Positions 17,161-26,401 are shown, counted from the first letter of the stretch. The stretch: DNA of 64,000 nt from Parachlamydia acanthamoebae (GCF_000875975.1 NZ_BAWW01000002.1:1-64000), one strand, 5' to 3'. The notes: a model not told the origin generated them from the letters alone. Made by a program: numbers and translations.

Positions 17161-18261
17161 TTAGTCTTTTGGATAAGTATTCCAGCGTGTTTTTGAAAGC
17201 ATTAAGAGCATATTGTGATAATGCTCATTTGCCGAGTGATAGAAAACTTCCTTAATAAAGTTAAATCCACGTTGTAAGTTAGGGAGCGAGATAGTAAAAG
17301 GAAGCTCACATTTTTCTGGGGTGGCCATATGAACATAAACTTGAGAAAGATCTTTTTTCTTAGCAATCTCGATAGAGCAACCCTCTTTTGTGTAAATTTC
17401 GATAGAAAGGATATCTCCCGGTGAAGAATCGTCGTGTTCTTCAGGGATCAACTTCACCTCAATCGGATGTTTTTGATAGGAATATTTCAGATGTCGATTT
17501 TGGATATCACAGTCCGCAGATTCAATACTCCATCCAAGCTGAGCAGCTAGCCAGGCTTGTAAATACAAGGCGTTAATTTCGTTATGTAAAAGGAACTCTG
17601 TTTTTTTGCTATTATAAGAGATGTATAGGACCGCACCTTTATTAAGAATATCGATTTTATCAGGTGTGTCAAATGTTTGAGAGAGGACACAGCGCCATCC
17701 TCGCAAGGTTGCCCAATTAAAATCTGTTACCTCTATTTTTAAACGGTCAATTTGCGTAAGAACTTTTTTGCTAAAGTTTTGCAAATCTTCAGTCCATTCA
17801 GAATCGAAAATAAGTTTGTTCGCAAATTCTAGAATGTATGGAAGGATTTTGGTTTCTGTCGCAGGATTTTCTCCCCAAAGCAGATAAATCGGTAAATCGG
17901 GAACAAACAAAGGTAAAATAATAAAAGGAATTCGATGAATCTGGTTGATTCCAGCTTCTAGGATAATTTGATCGCATCCGATGAGTGTGTTGCCATCTTG
18001 TAAAATCACATTTGAGACTTTTACATTAATAGGGGCATCTTTTTCTTGCTGGTTTCCTTGGATGAAAATGACGCGACAAGGATATTTTTCAATAAAAGAG
18101 TGGACGATCTCATCGAAAAATGGAATGCGTCGAGCATCTTGTGTGTAGATGACAAGATTAAACAAACAAGCTTTAATTTTATTTTTTTCACCCTGCGATT
18201 CCCACAAATTTGCCAATTCGGTTTCAATTGAGGCGACTGGAACATGATCGAGTATGTGCAT
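17161..18261 (-). CDS. opcA: OpcA-like glucose-6-phosphate dehydrogenase assembly protein
   Basis: 366 residues. The layout follows the OpcA_G6PD_assembly family: N-terminal ACLFNLVIYTQD, PCRVIFIQGN, the segment RIPFIILPLFVPDLPIYLLWG, DSEWTEDL, then LRGWRCVLSQTFD. OpcA promotes assembly or redox activation of G6PDH in cyanobacteria and actinobacteria. Its place between zwf and pgl, with gaps of 15 and 9 bases, supports the assignment. The C-terminal third is less familiar. Confidence 0.85.
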   Translation of the reverse strand: MHILDHVPVASIETELANLWESQGEKNKIKACLFNLVIYTQDARRIPFFDEIVHSFIEKYPCRVIFIQGNQQEKDAPINVKVSNVILQDGNTLIGCDQIILEAGINQIHRIPFIILPLFVPDLPIYLLWGENPATETKILPYILEFANKLIFDSEWTEDLQNFSKKVLTQIDRLKIEVTDFNWATLRGWRCVLSQTFDTPDKIDILNKGAVLYISYNSKKTEFLLHNEINALYLQAWLAAQLGWSIESADCDIQNRHLKYSYQKHPIEVKLIPEEHDDSSPGDILSIEIYTKEGCSIEIAKKKDLSQVYVHMATPEKCELPFTISLPNLQRGFNFIKEVFYHSANEHYHNMLLMLSKTRWNTYPKD

Positions 18262-18276
18262 GAAAAGACCTTTTTG

Positions 18277-19833
18277 CTAAATCAAACGCCATTTTCTTCC
18301 CTCTCTTTCAATGAGAAGGTCTGCTTCGTGGGGACCCCACATTCCTGATTCATAATTAGGGAAATTGTCAACATCGTGTGCTTGCCATTGCTCGAGAATC
18401 GGTGTGAAAAGTCTCCAAGAAGCGAGTACTTCATCAGCTCGTGCAAATAATGTGTTGTCTCCCGCCATGCAATCGCAAATTAAACGTTCATAAGCTTCAG
18501 GAGGAGTTGAACCAAAGTAGGACCAATACCGGAAATCCATTTTAACAGGTTGAAGCTGATTATTAAGGCCTGGAACTTTGCAGTTCATTTTAAGCGAAAT
18601 CCCTTCATCAGGCTGAATGCGAATGACTAGGACGTTTTGATCGATTTCCTTTCCTTGGCCCTTAAATAAAAATCCAGGGGCTCGATTAAAGGTGATTGCA
18701 ATTTCTGTGGCCCTTTTTGGGAGTCTTTTCCCTGCTCTCAAGTAAAAAGGAACACCAGCCCAACGCCAGTTATCGATAAACAATTCCATGCCTACATAGG
18801 TTTCTACTTTGGAAGTGGGCGAAACGTTGTTTTCTTTTCGGTATTCCGGAACTTCTTGGCCATTAATGTAGCCTTTGCCATATTGTCCGCGCACGATATA
18901 TTGATTGTAGTTATCCATGGGGAAAGGACGAATCGATTCGAGGACCTTCACTTTTTCACTGCGGATGGCATCTGCTTTAAGACTTGTGGGGGGTTCCATT
19001 GCGACAAGAGAGAGCAATTGCATCATATGATTTTGAATAATGTCTCGCAACATTCCAGCTTCTTCAAAGAAATGCCCGCGCGTACCAATCCCAATTTCTT
19101 CAGCCACAGTGATTTGCACATGATCAATATGACGATTATTCCAAAGCGCTTCAAAAATGGGATTTGAAAAGCGAAATACGAGTAAATTTTGAACAGTTTC
19201 TTTGCCAAGATAGTGATCAATGCGGTAGATCTGATTTTCGGATAGGTTTTTGGTAAGCTCTTGTTGGAGAACAAGCGCAGAATTAAGGTCGTGTCCAAAC
19301 GGTTTTTCAATGATGATGCGCGACCACATTCCGGAAGGATGATTTTCTTCATAAATGAGTTGATGTTGACGCAACTTTTCAACAATCATTGGGAAAAAGC
19401 TGGGTTGCGTGGAAAGATAAAAAACCCGGTTTCCTTTAGTTCCAAATTGGGTATCAAGGGTTTTTAAGAATTCTCTTAATTGATCATAACCAGCATCGTC
19501 ATCAAACTCGGATTGGTGATAAAAAATTTGCTCACTGAAACTATTCCATATGTTCTCGTCAACTGGTTTGACACGCGAATATTTATTAACAGCCTCATGC
19601 ATTTCATCGCGGAATTGAGCATGTGTTTTTTCTCTACGGGCAAATCCAACGCAGGCGAAATGGGAGGGAAGCTGGTTTTCACGTTCCAAATTATAGAGAG
19701 CGGGTAATAATTTTCGCGCCGTTAGATCTCCTGTAGCTCCAAAAATTACCAAAATGCAGGGATCTGCTGTTTTTGTTGAACGGGTGGATTCTTCTAGTGG
19801 ATTCTTAAATGGCGTTTGCGAAGAAGTATTCAT
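18277..19833 (-). CDS. zwf: glucose-6-phosphate 1-dehydrogenase
   Basis: 518 residues, typical length. NADP-binding FGATGDLTARKLLPALYNL lies at about 30-48 and the active-site RIDHYLGKETVQN at about 204-216; FYLRAGKRLPKR and EAYERLICDCMAGD follow. It oxidises glucose-6-phosphate to the 6-phosphogluconolactone, giving NADPH. First gene of zwf-opcA-pgl. The promoter should lie in the short gap before 19920, but no convincing boxes were seen. Confidence 0.96.
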   Translation of the reverse strand: MNTSSQTPFKNPLEESTRSTKTADPCILVIFGATGDLTARKLLPALYNLERENQLPSHFACVGFARREKTHAQFRDEMHEAVNKYSRVKPVDENIWNSFSEQIFYHQSEFDDDAGYDQLREFLKTLDTQFGTKGNRVFYLSTQPSFFPMIVEKLRQHQLIYEENHPSGMWSRIIIEKPFGHDLNSALVLQQELTKNLSENQIYRIDHYLGKETVQNLLVFRFSNPIFEALWNNRHIDHVQITVAEEIGIGTRGHFFEEAGMLRDIIQNHMMQLLSLVAMEPPTSLKADAIRSEKVKVLESIRPFPMDNYNQYIVRGQYGKGYINGQEVPEYRKENNVSPTSKVETYVGMELFIDNWRWAGVPFYLRAGKRLPKRATEIAITFNRAPGFLFKGQGKEIDQNVLVIRIQPDEGISLKMNCKVPGLNNQLQPVKMDFRYWSYFGSTPPEAYERLICDCMAGDNTLFARADEVLASWRLFTPILEQWQAHDVDNFPNYESGMWGPHEADLLIEREGRKWRLI

Positions 19834-19920
19834 CTTGATTTCACTTGTTTAAAAGTCTATCCTATATCATATCTATTTCGGCAGATTACACGATTCGGAT
19901 TTCCAAGAGAACAGGATTTT

Positions 19921-20446
19921 ATGGATAATTTAGTGATTCGCTCAGAAGATGCCGCAGCTATTAATCGCATAAGATCAATGGAGGGGATGCGAGAGCATAT
20001 TCTGGGCCTTTTAACTGAGCGAGAAATGGCGGCAGAGGCATTTTTAAAAAATTTGGCTGAGCGCGATCATGTTGTTGTTGCAAAGCCGCAAGCCGAACCA
20101 GCTCAAGTCGTGGGAATGGGGTGGATTGCACGTGAATAAAAATCACATATGGTGCAGACCTCTATATTGGCTTCAACCGTAGATTCACGCTATCACTCGC
20201 AAGAATTGGCGTAAAATCCTGGAGCTATTGCTTGATTTAGCAGATAATTGGTTAAAGTTGGTTCGAGTTGAATTGGATGTTTTTAGCGACAATCAAAAAG
20301 CGATTAGTTTATACCAGTCTTGTGGCTTTGAGATCGAAGGCAAAAAAAGTATGCTGCAATTCAAAATGGGAAGCATTGCGATTTGTTGCTTATGGCGCGT
20401 TATCACTTCTTTAACGTGCTGCAATACATTGGACTTCGATGAGTAG
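19921..20446 (+). pseudogene. degraded GNAT-family acetyltransferase
   Basis: The first part (19921-20139, 72 residues: MDNLVIRSEDAAAINRIRSM to QVVGMGWIARE, then stop) resembles a GNAT N-terminus. In another frame at 20228-20446, LLLDLADNWLKLVRVELDVF with ISLYQSCGFEIEGKKSML is the usual GNAT C-terminus. The acetyl-CoA loop between them is missing or scrambled. So an acetyltransferase gene of about 170 residues was inactivated by deletion and frameshift. Its end overlaps the convergent RidA gene. Confidence 0.75.
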
Positions 20447-20797
20447 TTTAGGCATCGCTAAACCCGAAATCCCAATTGTTGCGCTTGTGTAAGCAGATGT
20501 GGGCATGATTTTTTTACGCATAGTCCAAAATCCGGATCCATTTTTTTGAATATCAACGATATAGCAAGTCATGGATAGAATTTGATCCAAACTAGACCCG
20601 CCTGCTTTTAGAGCATATTCTATATTCTTAAATGCAATTTCTGTTTGAGTTTCGATATCATCAGCAATTACATGGCCATCTTTATCGATCCCGGCTTGCC
20701 CCGTAATGAAGAGAAGATTATTAAAAGCAATACACTGTTCAAAACCATATTGTGAATATGAGAACAAATGCGGGACTTGAATGACTTCTTTAAGCAT
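20411..20797 (-). CDS. RidA/YjgF-family enamine-imine deaminase
   Basis: 128 residues from the ATG at 20797, with AAGGA 8 bases upstream; longer starts (up to 20842) lack ribosome sites. Family motifs: FSQYGF-like FSYSQYGFEQCIAFNNLLFITGQ split over residues 12-34, ETQTEIAFKNIEYALKAGGSS, TCYIVDI, ATIGISGLAMPKLLIEVQCIA. The residue usually Arg in the final CVA.P.LVEIE pattern is not conserved in form; activity is probable. RidA detoxifies reactive 2-aminoacrylate. It sits between the core block and the island. Confidence 0.85.
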   Translation of the reverse strand: MLKEVIQVPHLFSYSQYGFEQCIAFNNLLFITGQAGIDKDGHVIADDIETQTEIAFKNIEYALKAGGSSLDQILSMTCYIVDIQKNGSGFWTMRKKIMPTSAYTSATIGISGLAMPKLLIEVQCIAAR

Positions 20798-20842
20798 TGT
20801 GACCATCCTTGTTAATGTGTATGTGCTTGAATTCTCACTCAT

Positions 20843-21208
20843 CTTGCACGGATAAGTTGAAAAAAGTGTTTTAAAGGTTCTCGGATTTCGTTTTCAACAT
20901 ATTTTAATGAAACATTTTGCTTTCCATTCACTCAGATTCAGCTTGGGGAAAACTTGCCGGACTAGGCAAAACTATCATAAATTATCCGTTCGCTTAGAGA
21001 CTCTTTTGATAATCTTGAAAATTTAATTTCAGAATCCATGCCTAAATGAGCATATATTGTGCAAAAGGAAAGATTGGGATTCCATGGACCAATCGTGGAT
21101 CAAATAGGGTCGACAAAACAATTTAAGTCACCTCAAAAGGCGATAGATTATTAAGAAAAGATGAGTTATTCTGCTCTCGTGTCAGCTGCTGTGAGATGAC
21201 TTGACATT
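20843..21208. other. intergenic stretch left of the island
   Basis: No credible gene is seen on either strand. The reverse-strand open frame at 21123-21680 is the antisense of the tRNA remnant and int and is rejected. No clear promoter or terminator stands out. Confidence 0.5.
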
Positions 21209-21266
21209 GCCCAGAGGAGCCGCATTCGTAATGTGAAGGTCGTCGGTTCGACTCCGGCTTTGGGCA
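21209..21266 (+). tRNA. tRNA-Thr(CGU) remnant lacking the D arm
   Basis: Acceptor strands GCCCAGA (21209-21215) and TTTGGGC (21259-21265) pair, with one G-T wobble, and discriminator A is at 21266. The anticodon arm has loop TTCGTAA (21225-21231, anticodon CGT); the variable region is AGGTC; the T arm is GTCGG-TTCGACT-CCGGC. Between acceptor and anticodon stem only GGAG remains where about 19 bases with the D arm are normal. It resembles bacterial tRNA-Thr(CGU) elsewhere. Probably a tRNA pseudogene left at the island junction; a functional D-armless tRNA would be extraordinary. Confidence 0.7.
21220..21241 (+). repeat. left attachment core of the island (attL)
   Basis: 22 bases, identical to 38778-38799 in direct orientation; the centre reads CATTCGTAATGTGAAGG. 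It covers the anticodon arm and variable loop of the tRNA-Thr remnant, a usual crossover region for tyrosine integrases. The int gene begins 172 bases further on. Confidence 0.85.
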
Positions 21267-21338
21267 ATTCTTATACACCTGTCTGAGAGTGATTTGGCTT
21301 GTATTAAAAACTTTAATTAAGCTAAATTCACTGCTCGC

Positions 21339-21355
21339 GGTGCAATGACGGTGCA
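21339..21355 (+). promoter_or_regulatory. paired GGTGCA sites, likely integrase arm sites (left)
   Basis: GGTGCAA at 21339 and GGTGCAG at 21350 lie 11 bases apart, one helical turn, about 98 bases inside the left core and upstream of int. The same pair with the same spacing occurs near the right end. This is the geometry of tyrosine-integrase arm-binding sites. Confidence 0.55.
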
Positions 21356-21413
21356 GTAAAATAATAACTTGGCACAGCCAGCCGCTTAAACCAAAACTAA
21401 CAAGAGGTTTAAG

Positions 21414-22486
21414 ATGGCATCCATCTATCAACGTACAAATAAAGACGGCACCAAAGTTTGGCGAGCTGTCATCAGAATTAAAAATTATCCCACAGTTTCG
21501 GATCATTTCGATCGTAAAAAAGCAGCTGAAGATTGGGCGAAGGAAACTGAGACCGAGATCAAGAAAGGCAAGTACAACTTTGCCAAAAATAAAGAAAAAA
21601 CTGTAGCTGAGCTCATTGATCTTTATATTCAAGATGGTGTCGTTGGTCATCATAAAGCTGCTGATGATACAATTTTTCAACTAAACTATTTTAAAGAAAA
21701 AATTGGAAATACGCTCTTACTTATATTACTCCCGAACTTCTTATTGCTGAGAGAAAGAAGTTAAGTGAACCTAATAAACGTGGAAAGACACTCAATCCAG
21801 CTACCATAAACCGATACTTTTCAACTCTCAGCGGTGCGTTTCGTTATGCTTGCAAAAACATGCGCTGGATAGACGAAAATCCTTGCCTCAATCTTTTGAA
21901 ATTGAAGACCAATCCCAAAATTCGAAGAACTCTTCATGAAGATGAAGAAATACGCCTTTTGATGGCCTGTCGAAAAAGTAAAAGTCCTTATTTGTACTGC
22001 ATAGTGTTAATTGCCTTAACAACAGGCGCGCGGAAAAGCGAAATTCTCAATCTTACGTGGGATGATATTGAGTTTGATATCCATATTGCACACATAAAAG
22101 ACTCAAAGAATGGACATCCAAGACGTGTGGGATTGGTTGGATGTGTAATCGATGAACTAGAAAAAATAAAAAGTCGTCGTGATCCAAGAAAAAACCTGGT
22201 TTTTGCAAGCAAAACAGCCTTCGGTCAGGTCGATATAAAAAAGTCTTGGAATGCAGCTCTTCAATCAGCCGAAATTGGGAACTTTGTTTTTCACGGCTTA
22301 CGCCATCATTACTGTTCTATGGGAGCCAAAGCTGGTGCAAGTGGATTACAGCTACGTTCTCAATTAGGACATTCTTCAGCAAGTATGACCGATCACTACA
22401 CTCATCTTGATGCCAACGCCACTCGCTTCATTGGGGAACATATTGAGCAAAGACTTTTCAAAGGAGAAGCATATGCGAACAAATGA
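21414..22486 (+). pseudogene. int: tyrosine integrase with an internal frameshift
   Basis: The first frame (21414-21764) holds the Arm/N-terminal part: MASIYQRTNKDGTKVWRAVI, then a SAM-like core-binding region. After EKIGN near 21706 it goes out of frame, while another frame continues as YALTYITPELLIAERKK through 22486. Adding one A to GGAAATACG restores about 357 residues. The catalytic residues are intact: Arg in TTGARKSEIL, HGLRHH, LGHSS and the Tyr of DHYTHL. An internal start (MRWIDENPC, 21860) might give only the catalytic domain. The stop overlaps the next gene by 14 bases. Probably inactive, so the island may be fixed, unless the indel is a sequencing error. Confidence 0.85.
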
Positions 22487-23189
22487 CCCTGTGTTTGAAG
22501 AAGTAAAAAACTACTTTTCTTTTGCTCTTCGAGGCGCATTTGCAGGTTTAGATGGTATGACTTTATCAAAAATATATTTCATGTTTTTGTCGGGAATAGA
22601 ATTAATTTCGCAAAGTGGACGCTGCTGCAAAATATTACCTATCGGACTGGAATATTGTTATGCAATGCATACCTTTTTTGGTCGTCCCGCACCTCCTTGG
22701 GAAGATCCTTATGTTAAAATTCGATTTACGGGTGAACATGTAAAAGAGTTACTGGTAGCAGCCAAAACCAAAATATCTGCGTGGATGGCAGCAAAGGAGC
22801 TTGCAGCAAGATTGCAACAACAAAAGGATCCGATTCCAATTGAACTTCAATCGTTTCTTATCGAGATGGACGAAAAGACCATGCCGAAAAGGCAACGAGG
22901 GAGACATTCTCATGAAAAACTATTTCGTGATTTCCATATTGTAATACTCTTAAATTCTGTGTATGACACGCATTTGCCTATCACTAGAAATCCCGATCTG
23001 ATGTATGGAAAAGAGAATTCTCGCTGCGATGCGATGAAGCTTGCTCTTGAATCGGTAGGGATCTCTCTTTCTTATGAAGCTATCAGGAGTATTTGGTACA
23101 AAAGAGAAAAACACAGGAGCATTTTTCAAGAATTTCCATCCCCACTTAAACTACTGTTAGATAAAGACTTATCTGTGTTGAACAAATAG
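22473..23189 (+). CDS. hypothetical island protein downstream of the integrase
   Basis: 238 residues from the ATG at 22473, which has AAGGAG (22461-22466) 6 bases upstream. It overlaps the end of int, so it is coupled to it. No family is recognised. The middle is basic (MPKRQRGRHSHEK) and the C-terminal part carries a pattern seen in island-borne proteins that resemble helix-turn-helix (DAMKLALESVGISLSYEAI). It could take part in island regulation or recombination; this is a guess from position. Confidence 0.7.
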   Translation: MRTNDPVFEEVKNYFSFALRGAFAGLDGMTLSKIYFMFLSGIELISQSGRCCKILPIGLEYCYAMHTFFGRPAPPWEDPYVKIRFTGEHVKELLVAAKTKISAWMAAKELAARLQQQKDPIPIELQSFLIEMDEKTMPKRQRGRHSHEKLFRDFHIVILLNSVYDTHLPITRNPDLMYGKENSRCDAMKLALESVGISLSYEAIRSIWYKREKHRSIFQEFPSPLKLLLDKDLSVLNK

Positions 23190-23273
23190 CTTATTTGTTC
23201 AACACAAGTCAAAAAACCATCTCATTTTAGCATATAGACATTTACCCAATTCAACCAGCACTGGGAGGTGTCT

Positions 23274-23471
23274 ATGAATGATCATGAGTACTTAAGTATT
23301 CAGCAAATCTCTGAAGATTCTCGCTATCCATTTTCTTTAGGGCAACTAAGGCATTATTTAATGCTGCGGCATCGCAATGGGCTTGAAAATGCCATTCGAA
23401 AAATCGGCAAACGTCTTTATTTAAGGCGCGACCTATTCGAACGATGGATTGAAAGCCAAGTGAGGAAATAA
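23274..23471 (+). CDS. excisionase/AlpA-like small HTH protein
   Basis: 65 residues from the ATG at 23274 with GGGAGG 5 bases upstream. The pattern YLSIQQISEDSRYPFSLGQL, then RKIGKRLYLRRDLFERWIE, is that of MerR/AlpA-type winged helix proteins used as excisionases (recombination directionality factors) and phage regulators. It lies just after int and before the replication genes, the usual place for such a factor. Confidence 0.75.
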   Translation: MNDHEYLSIQQISEDSRYPFSLGQLRHYLMLRHRNGLENAIRKIGKRLYLRRDLFERWIESQVRK

Positions 23472-23473
23472 TC

Positions 23474-23791
23474 ATGAAGTACTTAAGGGAACAGCATCGA
23501 CCAATCAATACATCGAGACTAAAAGAATTAATAGATCCAATCGATTTTTATAATTACGAAGGACATGACCTCGAGACTAGAAAAAAAGGTGAATGGAAAT
23601 CAGGAGGGCTTTGTCCCTTTCATAATGATCAAAAAGCAGGGAGCTTCTTCATTTGCTCCTTAAATGGAGCTTTCAAGTGCTTTTCGTTTGGTGCCAGTGG
23701 CGGAGATGTCATTGCTTATACGCAAAAAAAATATGAAATAACCTTTTTGGAAGCTTGTCAAAGACTTTGCAAAGAATGGGGGCGCTTATGA
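23474..23791 (+). CDS. CHC2 zinc-finger (primase-type) domain protein
   Basis: 105 residues. The segment GGLCPFHNDQKAGSFFICS, then GAFKCFSFGASGGDVIAY, is the DnaG-type CHC2 zinc ribbon. The ligands C-x2-H and the third Cys are visible, but the fourth position is Phe (CFSF instead of CxxC), so metal binding may be altered. It stands alone, the TOPRIM part being encoded by the next gene, which overlaps as ATGA. Together they look like a split primase of an integrative element. Confidence 0.82.
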   Translation: MKYLREQHRPINTSRLKELIDPIDFYNYEGHDLETRKKGEWKSGGLCPFHNDQKAGSFFICSLNGAFKCFSFGASGGDVIAYTQKKYEITFLEACQRLCKEWGRL

Positions 23792-25962
23792 ATGAGCCTC
23801 CCAAAATAGTGGAAAAGAAAAATCTGGTCTATTACTGGTTTTACAAAAATGAGCAAGGAAATGATATTTCATTGGTTGCGAGATATCAAGACCCTGATAA
23901 ACCAACAAAGAAATGGTTCCGCCAATATTCTTTTAAAAATCAAGAATGGGAAGAAGGAGCGACAACTCCTTCTCCCCTATACGGCATTAACACGCTTTCG
24001 ACCAACCATTCTGTAACAAGAGCTTATATTTTAGAAGGAGAAAAATGTGCATCCGCTGCACACACTCTTGATTTAGTCGCTATTACCTCAATGATGGGGT
24101 CTAGCAACGTTGAAAAAGCAGATTGGTCCATCCTTGCAAGATATCGCCATATTCAGGAATTTGTGCTTGTTCCGGACAACGATGATCCTGGACATAGGTA
24201 CATGTCGGCTGTTTTCAAAGAAATTCAAAAGGCATGTCCTGATTCAAAAGTAGTTGTCTGTAAGTTTCAGAATATGAAAAAGGGTGAGGACCTTGTCGAT
24301 TGGTTAAAGCTACATCTTTCTTGTCCTCAAGATTGGAACGGCTTCAACACAATCCAAAAGCCAAATTCTACTGAATTACAAAAGGCATTTTTAGAGTATT
24401 CAACTTCAAATCTCATTGAGGCAGATGTATTTTTTTCTAATGAAATGGAATATCCCATTTTCGAGTCAGACCCTCAGCCTCTCGAAGAAATATCCTTTCA
24501 AACCTTGCCCTGCCCCCTGCATACGCTAGCAGATCCGATTGTTCACTGGACGCAAGGTGTTTCGATGCAAATGCAAATTTCAGAAGACTATGCTATCACG
24601 CCTTTTTTAGTTAGTGTTGGAAGCTTAATCGGCCGAAAACGTGGATTAGAATTAAGACCGGGTAGTCGCTGGATAGAATTTGCAAACCTCTGGGGAATGT
24701 GTGTTGGACGTCCAGCGATGATGAAAAGTCCAGCTATGAATGCTGCATTTCATTTTTTAGTTGTTCTTGCCAATAGAGCCAAAGCTCATTTTGAACAAAT
24801 CATAAAGAAGTATCAAAAGGAGTGTGAAATCTGCCAAATTAAAAAAAAAGTCAGAGAAGATGAGTACAAAAGGGAATTAAAAGAAGCTATCAAAAACCAT
24901 AAAGATCAAGCCAATATCCACTTTCATGAAGAAGATCCTCCACAGGAACCCAAAAGAAAAAGGTATAAAACTCAAGATGCAACTATAGAAAAGTTGACTG
25001 AGCTTCTTATCGACAATCCTCAAGGTCTTCTTTTGTACCGTGATGAGCTTGCCGGATGGTTTCATAGTTTTGAAAAACACGGACACGAAAATGACCGAGA
25101 GTTTTACTTAGAAAGTTGGAGTGGTAAAGGTGATTATGACGTGGATCGGATCGGCAGGGGGTCGTTGTTTGTACCCGCGCTTTGCTTGTCTATATTTGGA
25201 AGCATACAGCCCGGACCTTTATCCAAATATATTCGTGATACTGTTCGAGGTGGATCAGGCGATAATGGACTTATTCAAAGATTCCAGGCGATTGTTTGTC
25301 CTGAACCTAATACCACTTGGGAACTAGTTGAGGGAATCTCTATTTCTGAATTGGAAGAGCCTGTTCAGAAAATTTTCGATCATTTAGATCGATTAGAATT
25401 CGATCAGGATAAAAATCCAGTCATTTTATCATTCACCTCTGAAGCTCAGGCACACTTTGATCAATGGCAACAAACTTTTGAAAACAAAATTCGATCAGGC
25501 AAGCTTCCTCCCTACTTGGAAGCCCATTTATCTAAATACAAAAAGCTTCTCCCTAGTCTCTGTCTGATTATTGAGCATCTCAACCAAGCTCTTTTGAGTC
25601 TTTATCCTCAATCCATTTCAATTAAGTCTCTAAGGACTGCTTTATTATGGTTGGACTATTTTGAAAGCCATGCATGTCGCATTTATAATAGCAGTGCAAA
25701 TGCGGTTCTAAAAGCAGCTCAAGATCTTGTTCGTAGAGTAAGAAATGAAGAAATCCCAAATCCATTTACTGCTAGAGATGTATATCATGGCAAACATTGG
25801 ACTGGATTGACCGACCCAGAAGAAGTTAGAGAAGTTATTGAATTATTGATCGAAAAAGACTGTCTTCGTGCAACACCAATAAAAACCGGAGGAAGATCCA
25901 CCGTCAAATATTGGCTTCACGAAAAATTTTTTGACGAGAAGGAGGGTGCAAAAGGTTCATAA
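23788..25962 (+). CDS. TOPRIM plus DUF3987-like replication protein
   Basis: 724 residues. The first 200 or so carry a TOPRIM-like fold: AYILEGEKCASAA supplies the acidic residue and VLVPDNDDPGH the D-x-D pair. From about 260 the DUF3987/YfjI-like part follows: VSVGSLIGRKRGLELRPG, LLLYRDELAGWFHSF, FYLESWSGKGDYDVDRIGRG and SIFGSIQPGPLSKYI. The canonical Walker A Gly-Lys is absent: the expected position reads GRPAMMKSPA. Such proteins pair with CHC2 modules in phages and satellites for replication. Start ATG at 23788 overlaps the previous stop. The wHTH-like C-terminus (DPEEVREVIELLIEKDCLRA) may bind DNA. Confidence 0.8.
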   Translation: MNEPPKIVEKKNLVYYWFYKNEQGNDISLVARYQDPDKPTKKWFRQYSFKNQEWEEGATTPSPLYGINTLSTNHSVTRAYILEGEKCASAAHTLDLVAITSMMGSSNVEKADWSILARYRHIQEFVLVPDNDDPGHRYMSAVFKEIQKACPDSKVVVCKFQNMKKGEDLVDWLKLHLSCPQDWNGFNTIQKPNSTELQKAFLEYSTSNLIEADVFFSNEMEYPIFESDPQPLEEISFQTLPCPLHTLADPIVHWTQGVSMQMQISEDYAITPFLVSVGSLIGRKRGLELRPGSRWIEFANLWGMCVGRPAMMKSPAMNAAFHFLVVLANRAKAHFEQIIKKYQKECEICQIKKKVREDEYKRELKEAIKNHKDQANIHFHEEDPPQEPKRKRYKTQDATIEKLTELLIDNPQGLLLYRDELAGWFHSFEKHGHENDREFYLESWSGKGDYDVDRIGRGSLFVPALCLSIFGSIQPGPLSKYIRDTVRGGSGDNGLIQRFQAIVCPEPNTTWELVEGISISELEEPVQKIFDHLDRLEFDQDKNPVILSFTSEAQAHFDQWQQTFENKIRSGKLPPYLEAHLSKYKKLLPSLCLIIEHLNQALLSLYPQSISIKSLRTALLWLDYFESHACRIYNSSANAVLKAAQDLVRRVRNEEIPNPFTARDVYHGKHWTGLTDPEEVREVIELLIEKDCLRATPIKTGGRSTVKYWLHEKFFDEKEGAKGS

Positions 25963-26044
25963 GCCCCCTTTTGGACCTTTTGAACCTTGGTGTTTACAGG
26001 GTTTTCTATTATTTCACATTCAACTTAAAGGAGGTTGACGAAAG

Positions 26045-26401
26045 ATGACGAATAATGACGTTTTATCGCCAAAGCAAAGAACGGCACTACCCATTTTTTG
26101 CAACCAGCTTAATATTGAAAAAGCTTGTACTGAAGCTGGGATTAGCAAACAAACATTCTATCAATGGATGAAGAATCCACAGTTCAAAAGAGAGCTTTGG
26201 AAAATGCGGCGTGCAATTGGGACGCAATCGATTGAGCAATTGAAAATTGAATCCAAAAGAGCTGCTGACACTCTTACCGAGCTTTTAGATTCTCAAAACC
26301 CTCCGGCTGTCAGGCGAGCAGCTGCGAATGATATTTTAAATTATGTCTTAAAGTTTCGAGAAAATGAATCTTTATTATTTGAACCCTATGAGGAAGATTA
26401 G
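26045..26401 (+). CDS. phBC6A51-type helix-turn-helix protein (terminase-small-subunit-like)
   Basis: 118 residues. The N-terminal helix-turn-helix reads ACTEAGISKQTFYQWMKNP with a preceding KQRTALPIFC, the pattern of phBC6A51-family proteins and of small terminase DNA-binding domains. The rest is helical. AAAGGAGG stands 8 bases upstream. No large terminase or capsid gene follows, so a regulator or a leftover packaging gene is equally possible. Confidence 0.7.
   Translation: MTNNDVLSPKQRTALPIFCNQLNIEKACTEAGISKQTFYQWMKNPQFKRELWKMRRAIGTQSIEQLKIESKRAADTLTELLDSQNPPAVRRAAANDILNYVLKFRENESLLFEPYEED

Noticed and set aside
21123-21680. 185-residue reverse open frame with ESNRRPSHYECG
   Set aside because: It is the antisense of the tRNA-Thr remnant and the int start; such translations are a known artefact of tRNA genes.
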